Shown: positions 53,410 through 62,658, counted from the first letter of the stretch. The stretch is DNA of 64,000 nucleotides from HGM04593 sp045631905 (GCA_045631905.1 JAZQVO010000028.1:213250-277249), one strand, 5' to 3'. A program made the numbers and translations. Notes: generated from the letters alone by a model not told the origin.

Positions 53410-56400
53410 ATGTCTCTTTGGGATAAAATAATAAAATCGATAAGCGATACAGGAAATAATTCGGTTAAGCCGGTAATTAGAGATACATCTCGCTATGCCT
53501 TTGTAGATGTGGAAGTAGGTATAAAGGACCATAAAATTCACGATATTGGCGCATTGCGATGGGATAGAGCAACTTTCCATTCAGCAAAAAAAACAGAATT
53601 ATATGATTTTTTGAATGGTGTGGATTTCGTTTGTGGGCATAATATAATCCACCATGATGCAAAATTTCTTTTTGAAAAGGATATTCATCAATGGATATTG
53701 ATTGATACGCTCTACGTTTCTCCATTATTATTCCCGGAAAGGCCATATCACCATCTATTAAAAGATGATAAATTAATCAGCGAACAGATTAACAATCCGG
53801 TCAATGACTGTGAAAAAGCTCATCACCTATTAATGGACGAAGTGGCTCAATGGAATACTTTATCAGAAGGTAAAAAAAGTATTTATGCTACACTGTTACA
53901 CGATATAACAGAATTTAAAGGTTTTCTTAGTTTTGTAAATGCAAAGATTGAGAAGGTAGAGAAGGTAGACAACTTATATAATTTGATATTATCTGTTTAC
54001 AAAAGCAAAATATGCGAGCACGCAGATATTAAAGATTTAATTGCCCAATATCCATGTGAACTAGCATATGCATTAGCTTTAATAGACACAACAGACCACA
54101 GGTCTATCACTCCGGCATGGGTGCTATATAACTATCCAAACGTAGAGCATGTTGTAAAGCTCCTGCGCCACACAAAATGCCATGAAGGTTGCATCTATTG
54201 CAACAAGAGTCTCGATGCCCATAATAACTTGAAGCGATATTTTGGTTACGATCATTTTCGCACATACGATGGCGAACCTCTCCAAGAAAAGTCTGTATGC
54301 GCAGCCGTAGATGGAAAATCACTACTTGCAATATTCCCTACCGGTGGAGGCAAGTCACTAACATTCCAGTTGCCGGCTTTAATGGAAGGAGAATCTGTAC
54401 ATGGACTAACAGTTGTAATATCTCCTTTGCAATCACTTATGAAGGATCAAGTAGACAACCTTTCAGAAAGGGGTATTACAGATGCTATAACGATAAATAG
54501 TCTACTCGACCCCATTAGTCGTTCACTTGCTATCAAACGTGTTCTAGACGGCGATGCCACACTTTTATATATAGCTCCTGAGATGTTGCGATCTAAGACA
54601 ATAGAGAATATTCTACTATCGCGACATGTGGTGCGTTTTGTGATAGATGAGGCACATTGTTTTTCATCTTGGGGGCAAGATTTCAGGGTTGATTATCTGT
54701 ACATTGGAAAATTTATAAGTGAATATCAAAAAAAGAAAAAACTCAAAGAATCAATACCCGTTTCATGTTTTACAGCTACTGCAAAGCAAAAGGTTGTGCA
54801 AGATATTTGCGACTATTTTAAGCAGACACTTAATATAGAGCTTCAATTATTCGCTTCAACTGCATCGAGAACCAATTTGCGTTATTCTGTTATTCATACA
54901 GATACCGACGAGGATAAATACACAAAACTACGTTCATTGATAGCAGGTTCTTCATGCCCGACGATAGTATATGTATCGAGAACAAAGAGAACAAAGCAAC
55001 TTGCCGAAAAACTATCCCGTGACGGATATCAGGCGTTGCCATTTAATGGCCGAATGGATGCTGACGAAAAGATAGCTAACCAAGATGCTTTTATGTCTGA
55101 TAAAGTTCGTATTATCGTTGCCACCTCAGCCTTCGGTATGGGAGTCGACAAAAAAGATGTTGGACTTGTTATACACTATGATATTTCGGACTCATTGGAG
55201 AATTACGTGCAGGAGGCAGGGCGTGCAGGAAGAGACCCACACTTACAGGCTAAATGTTATGTATTGTATTGTGATTCCGACCTAGACAAACATTTTATTC
55301 TGCTAAACCAGACGAAGTTGAGTATTAGTGAAATACAGCAAGTTTGGAAAGCGGTAAAAGAGATGACGAAATATCGCAACCATGCATGCTGTTCAGCACT
55401 GGAAATTGCAAGAAAAGCCGGTTGGGACGACTCTGTTTCGGATATTGAGACACGTGTTCGTACAGCTCTGGCCGCCCTGGAACAAGCCGGATATTTGGAA
55501 CGTGGTAATAATGTACCACACGTATATGCGACGGGTATTACTGTAAAAAATGTAGATGAGGCACGTAGGCTTATCACAAAATCTATTCTATTTGAAAGCG
55601 AAGAGATTGAGATGGCGGTACGTGTTATAAAGTCGTTGATTTCTCAAAAACATATAAGCAGAGCTCAAGATGATTTAGCAGAATCGCGAATCGATTATTT
55701 GGCAGATATTCTTGGACTGAAAAAGAACGATATAGTATCGGTTGTTGAACGTATGCGTCAAGAGGGAATATTGGCAGACACGAAAGATATTTCTGCTTAT
55801 TTGAATGATGTTGGAGAGTCGGAACATAAGTCCAAACGACTATTAGAAAAATTTGCAAAATTAGAGCGTTATATACTTAATAAAATTCCGAATGATGTTC
55901 TTAGAATATCGTATAAACAGCTGAATGATAATGCTCAGAATGAAGGTATTACAACTGCGACCGAAAAAGACATTCGTACATTGCTTTATTTCCTTACAAT
56001 AAAAGGATATACACGAAAGAGAGAAGATGCGATACACAACATAGAGGTTACTCCTCAATTAGATTTAGAGACTATCATTAATCGTTTTGAAAAGCGCTTA
56101 GCTATATGTCAATACGCTATTGAATGGTTGTTTAAACAAACCTTATTCACATCTGATAAAGAAGATAAAAAGAGAGGAGTGCAATTTTCTGTTATCAAGT
56201 TACTCAATGATATTAAAAAGAGCTCAAACCTTTTTGGTTTTTTGCAAGACACGCAACTAGAAGATGTCGAAGAGGCACTGCTCTACCTATCTAAAATAGG
56301 TGCGTTAAAATTAGAAGGCGGTTTTCTTGTGCTCTATAATGCAATGAATATCCATCGCATAAAAGATAATAGATTGCGCTATAAGCAGGAGGACTACCGT

Positions 56401-58296
56401 ATACTAAACGAATTTTACAAGCAAAAGATTCAGCAAGTACATATTGTCGGTGAGTACGCAAACCTCATGGTTAAAGACTACAATGCCGCCTTGCAATTTG
56501 TACAAGATTATTTTCAGATGGATTATAAGCGTTTTGTGGCAAAGTATTTCAAGGGTGAACGTGTCCGAGAGATAGAACGCAATGTTACGCCCGAAAAATA
56601 CAAACAGCTTTTTGGTGCACTGTCTAATAAACAAATGGAAATAATATCCGACAAGGAGTCGCGATGTATTGTGGTTGCCGCAGGCCCAGGAAGCGGAAAG
56701 ACAAGAGTATTGGTACACAAATTAGCATCACTGCTTTTGCTCGAAGATGTAAAACACGAGCAATTATTAATGCTAACCTTTTCACGAGCAGCCGCAACAG
56801 AGTTTAAACAGCGACTCATGGGGTTAATTGGCAATGCCGCACACTTTGTAGAGATAAAGACTTTTCATTCCTATTGTTTTGATTTGCTGGGTAGAATAGG
56901 TAATTTAGATGACTCAAAAGATGTAGTATCGCGCGCGGCACAAATGATCAATAACGGAGAAGTTGAACCCAACCGCATTGCAAAAACAGTCCTTGTAATC
57001 GACGAAGCACAGGATATGAGTGAGGAGGAATACGACTTGATACATGCTTTGATGACTTCGAACGAAGAGATGCGTGTGATAGCTGTTGGCGATGATGATC
57101 AAAATATTTTTGAGTTTCGTGGAGCAAGCTCAACATATATGGCTAAATTACTCAAAGAATCCAATGGGCGCCTTGTTGAAATGACTGAAAATTATCGTAG
57201 TTCACAACATATTGTGAATTGTGCTAATAAGTTTGTAAGTGCAATAAAAGGTAGGATAAAAAAGAATCCTATCATATCAATGAGCCAGGACTTTGGAAAT
57301 GTTAGTGTGACACAACACACATCGGCCTATATGTATCAACCTCTTGTTGATGATTTATTGAAACATCGTAGCCAAGGTACAATGTGCGTTCTCACTCAAA
57401 CCAATGAAGAAGCTGTCATTATTGTGGCACTCCTCAGAAAACATAACCTTAAAAGTAAACTGATACAAAGCATGGAAGGCTTTCGTTTTTGGAATATTGC
57501 CGAAGTACGATTCTTCCTAAAATGCATCGAGGCAGAAACTCATACACCTATGATTACAGATGAAGTTTGGGAGAAGTCAAAACAAAGGACATTCTCGCTC
57601 TATTCCAACTCTTCAAGTCTATGTTATCTGCAACGTTGTATTCAGCTATTTGAAAATACAAATAAAACAAAATATCTGACCGATTTCAAAGAGTATGTCT
57701 TTGAGTCATCTCCTGAGGATTTTTGCGATTTACAAAATGCAGATGTGGTGGTTTCAACTATTCACAAATCGAAGGGAATGGAGTTTGACGATGTATATAT
57801 GCTTATATCTGAACCACGACATCTAACAAACGAACTTCTTCGTCGATATTATGTAGGTATAACTCGTGCTAAACATAGATTGTTTATACATACTAATAGT
57901 TCCCTATTTGATAGAATTAATGCAGATAAGAAATACGTAGACAGTAGCATTTATGAGATGCCTAATGAGATTGTTCTTCAGCTCTCGCATAAAGATGTGA
58001 ATTTGGGCTACTTTAAGGAACGAAAGAAAGATGTATTAGCATTGCGTGCCGGACAAAAGCTACGCTACGACAACAATTATCTAATAGATATAAACACAAA
58101 TAAAACAGTCGGTCAATTATCACAAAAAATAATTGGGGAACTCGGTATGTGGAGAGAAAAGAATTACAATGTCTCAGATGTTGCAATTCGCTTCATTGTA
58201 GCTTGGCGACCTAAAGATGCTCCCAAAGAAGAGTCGGAATATGCCGTATTACTCGTTGATTTAACCTTGAATAAACGCATCGATAAAGAAAATTGA
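53410..58296 (+). CDS. Exonuclease-RecQ-UvrD triple-domain helicase protein
   Basis: A 1628-residue protein. Residues about 27-145 look like a DEDDh 3'-5' exonuclease (D33 and E35 in FVDVEVG; D83 in NIIHHDAKF; H138 and D143 in AHHLLMDEV). A RecQ helicase follows: Walker A FPTGGGKS to 316, VIDEAHCFSSWGQDFR (411-426), FTATAKQ, and QEAGRAGRDP (601-610), with an RQC-like part to about 850. A second, UvrD-type helicase is at about 1075-1500: GPGSGKTRVL (about 1094), VLVIDEAQDMS (about 1197), GDDDQNIFEFRGA, ENYRSS and YVGITRAKHR (about 1482). Between residues 257 and 264 lies CHEGCIYC, possibly metal-binding. Likely a DNA repair or defence enzyme. Codon use is AT-rich compared with genes to the left. 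Confidence 0.85.
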   Translation: MSLWDKIIKSISDTGNNSVKPVIRDTSRYAFVDVEVGIKDHKIHDIGALRWDRATFHSAKKTELYDFLNGVDFVCGHNIIHHDAKFLFEKDIHQWILIDTLYVSPLLFPERPYHHLLKDDKLISEQINNPVNDCEKAHHLLMDEVAQWNTLSEGKKSIYATLLHDITEFKGFLSFVNAKIEKVEKVDNLYNLILSVYKSKICEHADIKDLIAQYPCELAYALALIDTTDHRSITPAWVLYNYPNVEHVVKLLRHTKCHEGCIYCNKSLDAHNNLKRYFGYDHFRTYDGEPLQEKSVCAAVDGKSLLAIFPTGGGKSLTFQLPALMEGESVHGLTVVISPLQSLMKDQVDNLSERGITDAITINSLLDPISRSLAIKRVLDGDATLLYIAPEMLRSKTIENILLSRHVVRFVIDEAHCFSSWGQDFRVDYLYIGKFISEYQKKKKLKESIPVSCFTATAKQKVVQDICDYFKQTLNIELQLFASTASRTNLRYSVIHTDTDEDKYTKLRSLIAGSSCPTIVYVSRTKRTKQLAEKLSRDGYQALPFNGRMDADEKIANQDAFMSDKVRIIVATSAFGMGVDKKDVGLVIHYDISDSLENYVQEAGRAGRDPHLQAKCYVLYCDSDLDKHFILLNQTKLSISEIQQVWKAVKEMTKYRNHACCSALEIARKAGWDDSVSDIETRVRTALAALEQAGYLERGNNVPHVYATGITVKNVDEARRLITKSILFESEEIEMAVRVIKSLISQKHISRAQDDLAESRIDYLADILGLKKNDIVSVVERMRQEGILADTKDISAYLNDVGESEHKSKRLLEKFAKLERYILNKIPNDVLRISYKQLNDNAQNEGITTATEKDIRTLLYFLTIKGYTRKREDAIHNIEVTPQLDLETIINRFEKRLAICQYAIEWLFKQTLFTSDKEDKKRGVQFSVIKLLNDIKKSSNLFGFLQDTQLEDVEEALLYLSKIGALKLEGGFLVLYNAMNIHRIKDNRLRYKQEDYRILNEFYKQKIQQVHIVGEYANLMVKDYNAALQFVQDYFQMDYKRFVAKYFKGERVREIERNVTPEKYKQLFGALSNKQMEIISDKESRCIVVAAGPGSGKTRVLVHKLASLLLLEDVKHEQLLMLTFSRAAATEFKQRLMGLIGNAAHFVEIKTFHSYCFDLLGRIGNLDDSKDVVSRAAQMINNGEVEPNRIAKTVLVIDEAQDMSEEEYDLIHALMTSNEEMRVIAVGDDDQNIFEFRGASSTYMAKLLKESNGRLVEMTENYRSSQHIVNCANKFVSAIKGRIKKNPIISMSQDFGNVSVTQHTSAYMYQPLVDDLLKHRSQGTMCVLTQTNEEAVIIVALLRKHNLKSKLIQSMEGFRFWNIAEVRFFLKCIEAETHTPMITDEVWEKSKQRTFSLYSNSSSLCYLQRCIQLFENTNKTKYLTDFKEYVFESSPEDFCDLQNADVVVSTIHKSKGMEFDDVYMLISEPRHLTNELLRRYYVGITRAKHRLFIHTNSSLFDRINADKKYVDSSIYEMPNEIVLQLSHKDVNLGYFKERKKDVLALRAGQKLRYDNNYLIDINTNKTVGQLSQKIIGELGMWREKNYNVSDVAIRFIVAWRPKDAPKEESEYAVLLVDLTLNKRIDKEN

Positions 58297-58381
58297 TTTC
58301 ATATATATATGTCGGTGAAGCATACATTCTTTTTGCATCACTATGAGCGTAATCTCACAACGCTATCCATCATAAAAGAAG

Positions 58382-58939
58382 TCAAGCACATCGCTTATAT
58401 TTTCTGCATATTCTGATTACAAGGAGCACTATACCCCCAATAAATAGTACAACAACAGCAACAAAAAGCACTAGTAACCCCAGCAGAGCTGTGTAAACAC
58501 CTTCTACTTCATCTACATAATACTCCACAAATGAATATTCCTCGTATATACGGCAACAGATACAATAGGCACCACCTCTGTTCCATGCATCGTCCAAATA
58601 TTCATAAAAGCCGGCCTCCTCGTTTTTATGCCAATGAATACTATCCTTTTCACAAAGCGATTCCAATTGCCGAACACAATCATCGGATAGTTTTTCGGCA
58701 AACAACGAACGATGTTCAAAGCAATCCCAGCACGATGTACCTCTATCTAAATTATCCCACGACTCAACAGAGATTATATCCGGTAAATCGAGTTTTGTTA
58801 TTTTCTCGATATTTGTAGGATCCTGAGCCAATTGGTGATGTGATTCAAATCCTCCGGTTTTAGCAAAAACAATGAGCAAGACCGACAAAACAGCCACAAT
58901 TATCCACGACCAAAGATATTTTTTCAACCACTGCGCCAT
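58382..58939 (-). CDS. Membrane protein of unknown function with cysteine-rich loop
   Basis: A 185-residue protein with one hydrophobic segment near the N-terminus (WIIVAVLSVLLIVFA) and another at the C-terminus (LLGLLVLFVAVVVLFIGGIVLL). The loop between them, about 100 residues, holds SCWDCFEH and YCICCRIY, so four or more cysteines and two histidines that could bind metal or form disulphides. I know no family. The ATG at 58939 is preferred to a TTG at 58948. It faces the helicase gene end-on. Confidence 0.6.
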   Translation of the reverse strand: MAQWLKKYLWSWIIVAVLSVLLIVFAKTGGFESHHQLAQDPTNIEKITKLDLPDIISVESWDNLDRGTSCWDCFEHRSLFAEKLSDDCVRQLESLCEKDSIHWHKNEEAGFYEYLDDAWNRGGAYCICCRIYEEYSFVEYYVDEVEGVYTALLGLLVLFVAVVVLFIGGIVLLVIRICRKYKRCA

Positions 58940-59009
58940 ATATAACAAGTATTATCCTTTTACCAACTCACACTCTACGCCAAGGAGTTGTTTCTCCCTG
59001 CAGTAGATA

Positions 59010-59017
59010 CAAATATA
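59010..59017 (-). promoter_or_regulatory. -7 element for the cysteine-rich membrane protein
   Basis: TATATTTG on the minus strand, about 70 nt ahead of the ATG at 58939. Confidence 0.35.
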
Positions 59018-59057
59018 CCACAAATTATGTAAATAGATAAAAACACGATAATAAAAG

Positions 59058-59181
59058 AGATAACAACAAGTTCGAATATTTTTTTCGGACCGGGGTGGGC
59101 GAAACGCAGAACTACGAAGGAATGATTTCCATCGAGAGTTCAACCAACGAGCCGATGAAGATGATATTCCCCAAGCAACAA
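59058..59181 (+). pseudogene. Possible 3' remnant of a coding sequence
   Basis: An open frame without its own good start runs to a TAA at 59179-59181 and ends VGETQNYEGMISIESS and MKMIFPKQQ. It uses G/C-ending codons like the core genes on the left, unlike its AT-rich neighbours. A stop codon lies upstream in frame. It may be the leftover end of a gene cut by the insertion of neighbouring DNA. No family recognised. The rest of 58940-59251 shows no gene. Confidence 0.3.
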
Positions 59182-59251
59182 TAAGACAGAGTGATAGATT
59201 TCATGTCTGTTTCACTCTATACTATAAAACGAACAATTAAAATTAAGCTAT

Positions 59252-59686
59252 ATGTTGATTACAATTTCACTTTTGGTTCTTGCTTATATGATTATGGGTA
59301 AGGATATTTCGGGACTTGTCGAGAAGGTCAAGGAGATTGACTGGCGTAGTAAAATCAATGCAATGATAGACATACTCCGTCCATGGGCATTGAAAGCAGG
59401 TCGCGTGACAACCCGCCCCCTGTTGCAGTTCTACTATGTAATGGCTGACGAGAAGACATCTACGCTTGACCGTTTGTTGATTTACGTAGCGATTATATAT
59501 ACCATTCTGCCTATGGATTTTCTGCCTCGCGCAATATATAAGTTCTTGGGCATTTTGGACGACGGCATAGCTATGCTTTATGTCTACAAGAAAATTAAGG
59601 ATAAGATTACCCCGGAGATTAATGCCAAGGTCGAGGATACACTCAACGAGTGGTTTGGTGTCGAGTATGAAATGATTGAAGAATAA
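59252..59686 (+). CDS. YkvA-like DUF1232 membrane protein
   Basis: A 144-residue protein. The DUF1232 core near residues 60-105 reads LDRLLIYVAIIYTILPMDFLPRAIYKFLGILDDGIAM, with the conserved P-x-D-x-x-P and DDG. A hydrophobic N-terminus (MLITISLLVLAYMIM) adds a membrane segment. DUF1232 proteins are small membrane proteins of unknown role, often found near stress or defence genes. Confidence 0.8.
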   Translation: MLITISLLVLAYMIMGKDISGLVEKVKEIDWRSKINAMIDILRPWALKAGRVTTRPLLQFYYVMADEKTSTLDRLLIYVAIIYTILPMDFLPRAIYKFLGILDDGIAMLYVYKKIKDKITPEINAKVEDTLNEWFGVEYEMIEE

Positions 59687-59761
59687 TAAGGTACACAACA
59701 TTTACAAAAGATGCGGTGGAACTTAATTTCATTGCATCTTTTAATTTATTACAGTAACAAT

Positions 59762-60091
59762 ATGAATAATTTACCGGAAACAGATATTAACCGCTTTATA
59801 GAAGCACAAGATAGCCTATATTATGGGAGTTACCAACAGGCTTTGGAGGAGATTCGAAACGGAAAGAAAACCAGTCACTGGATTTGGTACATCTTCCCAC
59901 AATTAAGGTGCTTGGGACGCAGTAGGAGGGCTCACTATTATGGAATAGCCGACAAGAAAGAGACTATTGACCGCATTGCGGTATGTTCGATAGACTTTGC
60001 TGTACACTCCGCAAGTGAGTTGGATAGTGCCATCAAGTCTATCTCAGGTATCAAGGGTGTGGACGAAGTACATAGAGTGGATATTGAGTAA
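59762..60091 (+). pseudogene. DUF1810 fragment joined to an ACT-like tail
   Basis: A 109-residue frame. Residues 1 to about 60 match DUF1810: INRFIEAQDSLYYGSYQQAL, GKKTSHWIWYIFPQL, GRSRRAHYYGI. The expected second half (the A-x-YL-x-HP-x-LG part) is missing, and the rest, CSIDFAVHSASELDSAIK then KGVDEVHRVD, reads like the end of an ACT domain as in RelA/SpoT C-termini. So the gene looks like a deletion join between two unrelated genes. An upstream TTG-like start at 59711 is not needed. The product may be nonfunctional. Confidence 0.5.
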
Positions 60092-60109
60092 CAAGTAATT
60101 TGTACAACT

Positions 60110-60517
60110 ATGATTATAACAGACATAAAGCAGATTGATCGTATTGCCGAAGAGACATTTGGCAAGACAAAGGGTATCGTATCAGTTAATATGAAGGATT
60201 ACGCCTTTATCAAAGACCATTCAAAATCTTTGAAGGCAATAAAGTTTGAAGTGTCGGCACTTACAGAGGAGGTTGTGCGTTCGCTTGATAATGCCATCAT
60301 TGAAGCAGGAAAAGAAAACACAAGTAATGTTTTACTATATATCAAAGGCAATGGCAGTGATGCAGGAATACGGGCTGTGACAATAGAACAGTTTAATATG
60401 TTTATTGAGGCATTCAATAAGCATTTTGAGACAGCAAATATTATATGGGGAATGGGTGATGATAACGAGAGTGTCGAAAACATCTCGATTCTTATTATTC
60501 TTGGGTATGGCAAATAA
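60110..60517 (+). CDS. Small protein resembling the C-terminal domain of FtsZ/tubulin
   Basis: A 135-residue protein. The part GIVSVNMKDYAFI recalls the GLINVDFADV strand of FtsZ, EEVVRSLDNAIIEAG the following helix, and NVLLYIKGN with ANIIWGMGDDNESVENISILIIL the C-terminal sheet. The GTPase domain is absent. The similarity is weak and by eye. The neighbours are short accessory genes, some broken. No membrane segments. Confidence 0.4.
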   Translation: MIITDIKQIDRIAEETFGKTKGIVSVNMKDYAFIKDHSKSLKAIKFEVSALTEEVVRSLDNAIIEAGKENTSNVLLYIKGNGSDAGIRAVTIEQFNMFIEAFNKHFETANIIWGMGDDNESVENISILIILGYGK

Positions 60518-60617
60518 GGATGACAATATAAGAAGAACTGTTGCAACCGCAGAACTCGTCGAAACAATAATACATAAGTTGGGCATTAGGAATCCTATTG
60601 AAGAGTTCGTGGAATAA
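60507..60617 (+). CDS. Short open frame overlapping the FtsZ-like gene
   Basis: A 36-residue frame, MANKDDNIRRTVATAELVET to the end NPIEEFVE, whose ATG overlaps the end of the preceding gene by 11 nt in another frame. The amphipathic sequence looks protein-like. It could be a separate small protein or the shifted end of the preceding one. Confidence 0.35.
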   Translation: MANKDDNIRRTVATAELVETIIHKLGIRNPIEEFVE

Positions 60618-60656
60618 TATAATAGAACACTACCTGTTGGATTTCCGGTATTCTTG

Positions 60657-60941
60657 ATGAATATTGCACCTCTGTGGAAGTCTGAAGATAGAAGCAAGTA
60701 TCCGGAATGTGCAAAGAATGTATTCTTTCCGTGGCGCGATATTCTTGCTTGTATGTTCACGAAGTACGAACATTTGCCACTATCAGAAAGAGTATGTCCT
60801 GAGTATGGAGAACGAATGATTACTTTTCTTTATACTTCACCTGCTTGGACATGGAATAGCCTATGTGGAAGAGCTGGTATCATTACAATATGTCCAAACT
60901 GCCCGAGGCAAATTGAATTTTCATTAACGTTGATGAACTAA
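60657..60941 (+). CDS. Small cysteine-containing protein, possible zinc ribbon
   Basis: A 94-residue protein. PAWTWNSLCGRAGIITICPNCPRQIEF at the C-terminus and RVCPEYGERM earlier resemble a two-part CxxC zinc ribbon, but the first knuckle reads CPEY instead of CPxC, so one ligand may be lost. I have the impression of a recurrent Bacteroidetes family of unknown function. No signal or membrane segment. Confidence 0.5.
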   Translation: MNIAPLWKSEDRSKYPECAKNVFFPWRDILACMFTKYEHLPLSERVCPEYGERMITFLYTSPAWTWNSLCGRAGIITICPNCPRQIEFSLTLMN

Positions 60942-60953
60942 TAAAACTGTGCT

Positions 60954-61370
60954 ATGCTTATTACAGGTCGAACTGAAATTAAGAAACACATATATACAAA
61001 AGTTTGGAATGAAATAGTCTCCAAATGCAAAGAGACATGTACCAGCCTTATAAAAATACCAGCAGAAGAACTTGAGAGATGGGCAGATTCTTATTCAGAG
61101 GAAATAACAAAGATCTGTGAAAAAGCATTGACTCCATTTCAGAAACGAGCGAGTGAAATCTACTATATATATGTTTATTTTGGAGGAGAATCATAGTAGT
61201 TACGCCAGTTTACGGATAATGAAGGCTCATGGTATGAGATGCTTTGTGATAAAGTTCTTCCTTCTTGGATAAATCGTGAAACTAAATGGGATTTTATACT
61301 AGCATTGAAGAGGCATTGGATTCAGAATCTACTAAGCAGGATTACATATATACGTAACGCTTTACTTTGA
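60954..61370 (+). pseudogene. Gene of unknown function split by two adjacent TAG codons
   Basis: The frame from the ATG at 60954 runs 80 codons to TAG-TAG at 61194-61199, then continues in the same frame for 56 more codons (LRQFTDNEGSWYEML through LLSRITYIRNALL) to a TGA at 61368. The second half is protein-like, so the original protein was about 138 residues. No family recognised; helical with WADSYSEEITKICEKAL. The first half alone may be made. Confidence 0.6.
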
Positions 61371-61387
61371 CAAATAAAGTAATGATT

Positions 61388-62067
61388 ATGAAAATAAGAT
61401 ATACCACATTCTCAGAAACAGGAAAACAGAGAGCAAATCAAGATGTATGCCGTGTTATTGAGATGCCAAAGCACAATAAAGCTTTGATGATTGTTTGCGA
61501 TGGTATGGGTGGTCACTTGATGGGCGATGTGGCTACCGAGACAGTCTGCAATACTATCTGTGAGTTCTGGAAAAATAACCCCGATGTTCCTGACTCAGGA
61601 ACAAAGATTACAGACGCTTACAAAGTGGCGTCTGATGCTTTATATGCTCGCTTACGAGTAGTTCGCCCTATTAAAATGGAAACCACCATGGTGATGGCGA
61701 GTGTTGAGGGTAAATCGTAACTATTGCTCACTGTGGTGATAGCCGATGTTACTTGTTGCGTGATGGAGCGGTTGTATATCAGACCCAAGAGCTTGCCGAC
61801 CCTCATTGGGGTTCGGAGGTTGTAACAAGATGTTTCTTCTCAATAAATCCTGAGGTTGCTGTACCCGAATTCGCACGCTTCGAAGTTTAGCTTGGAGATA
61901 GAATCCTCTTATGTTCAGATGGCGTATATAAAGCGATGGCACCGCAGATACTTACTGCAAGATTGCAGGACAACAAATAATTGAATGAGGTTGTAGATGT
62001 GATAAAGTTTATGTGCGAAAAGTTTTCGACAGACAACTATACAGGTATATTGGCTATCGTGGAATAA
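61388..62067 (+). pseudogene. PP2C-type serine/threonine phosphatase, broken
   Basis: The intact gene would encode about 226 residues: MKIRYTTFSETGKQRANQDV, VCDGMGGHLMGDVATE (metal-binding aspartates), then TIAHCGDSRCYLLRDG, LCSDGVYKAM and a C-terminal DNYTGILAIVE. It carries three lesions: one lost base near 61718 (frame shift after VEGKS), an in-frame TAG at 61888-61890 and an in-frame TAA at 61978-61980. The damage makes it nonfunctional. PP2C enzymes reverse protein phosphorylation and occur in bacterial conflict systems; no matching kinase gene was seen here. Confidence 0.85.
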
Positions 62068-62109
62068 TCCAGTTATTAGCGCTTTATTGTTAACTCAAAT
62101 ATGTGATTT

Positions 62110-62658
62110 ATGTTAGTTGTACACCCCAAAGATATTACGACAAGTGTTCTGACCAGCCTGTACAAAGAGACTGACTCTAAAGTCGTTGATCAGACTGCAA
62201 GTAAGCGTGAGGTTGAACATTTTCTACACCATTGCTCGCCACGTGAACGGATTATGTTGCTTGGGCACGGTTCCGACAATGGGCTCTTCTCACGCACTGA
62301 TGATAATTTACCAGAGTTCGACCGTATAATAGTCGGTCATTCTCACGCATACTATTTGCGTCATCATGGTGCAAATATTATCGGTATATGGTGTCACGCT
62401 GATAAATTCGCACGCAAAGAAGGTTTGCACGGGTTGTTCTCCGGAATGATAATATCAGACAAAAAGGAGGCTGAAGAATATGGAATCATCACTCTGCAAC
62501 ATCATATAGAAGAGGATAATGAAATAATGTTTGCCAGACTTCGAAAATTGTTAGATGATGGTGTTCCGCTTCATGAAATTCCGGAACGAATGAAGGCTTT
62601 AAATGACAAACCTTCATGGCTGACAAACTTCAACTATGAGAATTTCTATTATTTGTAG
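62110..62658 (+). CDS. Small caspase/CHAT-like fold protein
   Basis: A 182-residue protein. After a hydrophobic strand (RIMLLGHGSDNGLF) comes H53, and after a second strand (NIIGIWCHADKFARKEGL) comes C95: the order His then Cys, each at the end of a beta strand, is that of the caspase-like/CHAT dyad. Then GLFSGMIISDKKEAEEYGI. If right, it could be a small protease, but it is shorter than typical CHAT domains and the similarity is by eye. No signal peptide. Confidence 0.45.
   Translation: MLVVHPKDITTSVLTSLYKETDSKVVDQTASKREVEHFLHHCSPRERIMLLGHGSDNGLFSRTDDNLPEFDRIIVGHSHAYYLRHHGANIIGIWCHADKFARKEGLHGLFSGMIISDKKEAEEYGIITLQHHIEEDNEIMFARLRKLLDDGVPLHEIPERMKALNDKPSWLTNFNYENFYYL

Noticed and set aside
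61194..61199. TAG TAG as recoded codons
   Set aside because: The next gene has a frameshift and a TAA as well, and prfA looks normal, so decay is the simpler reading.
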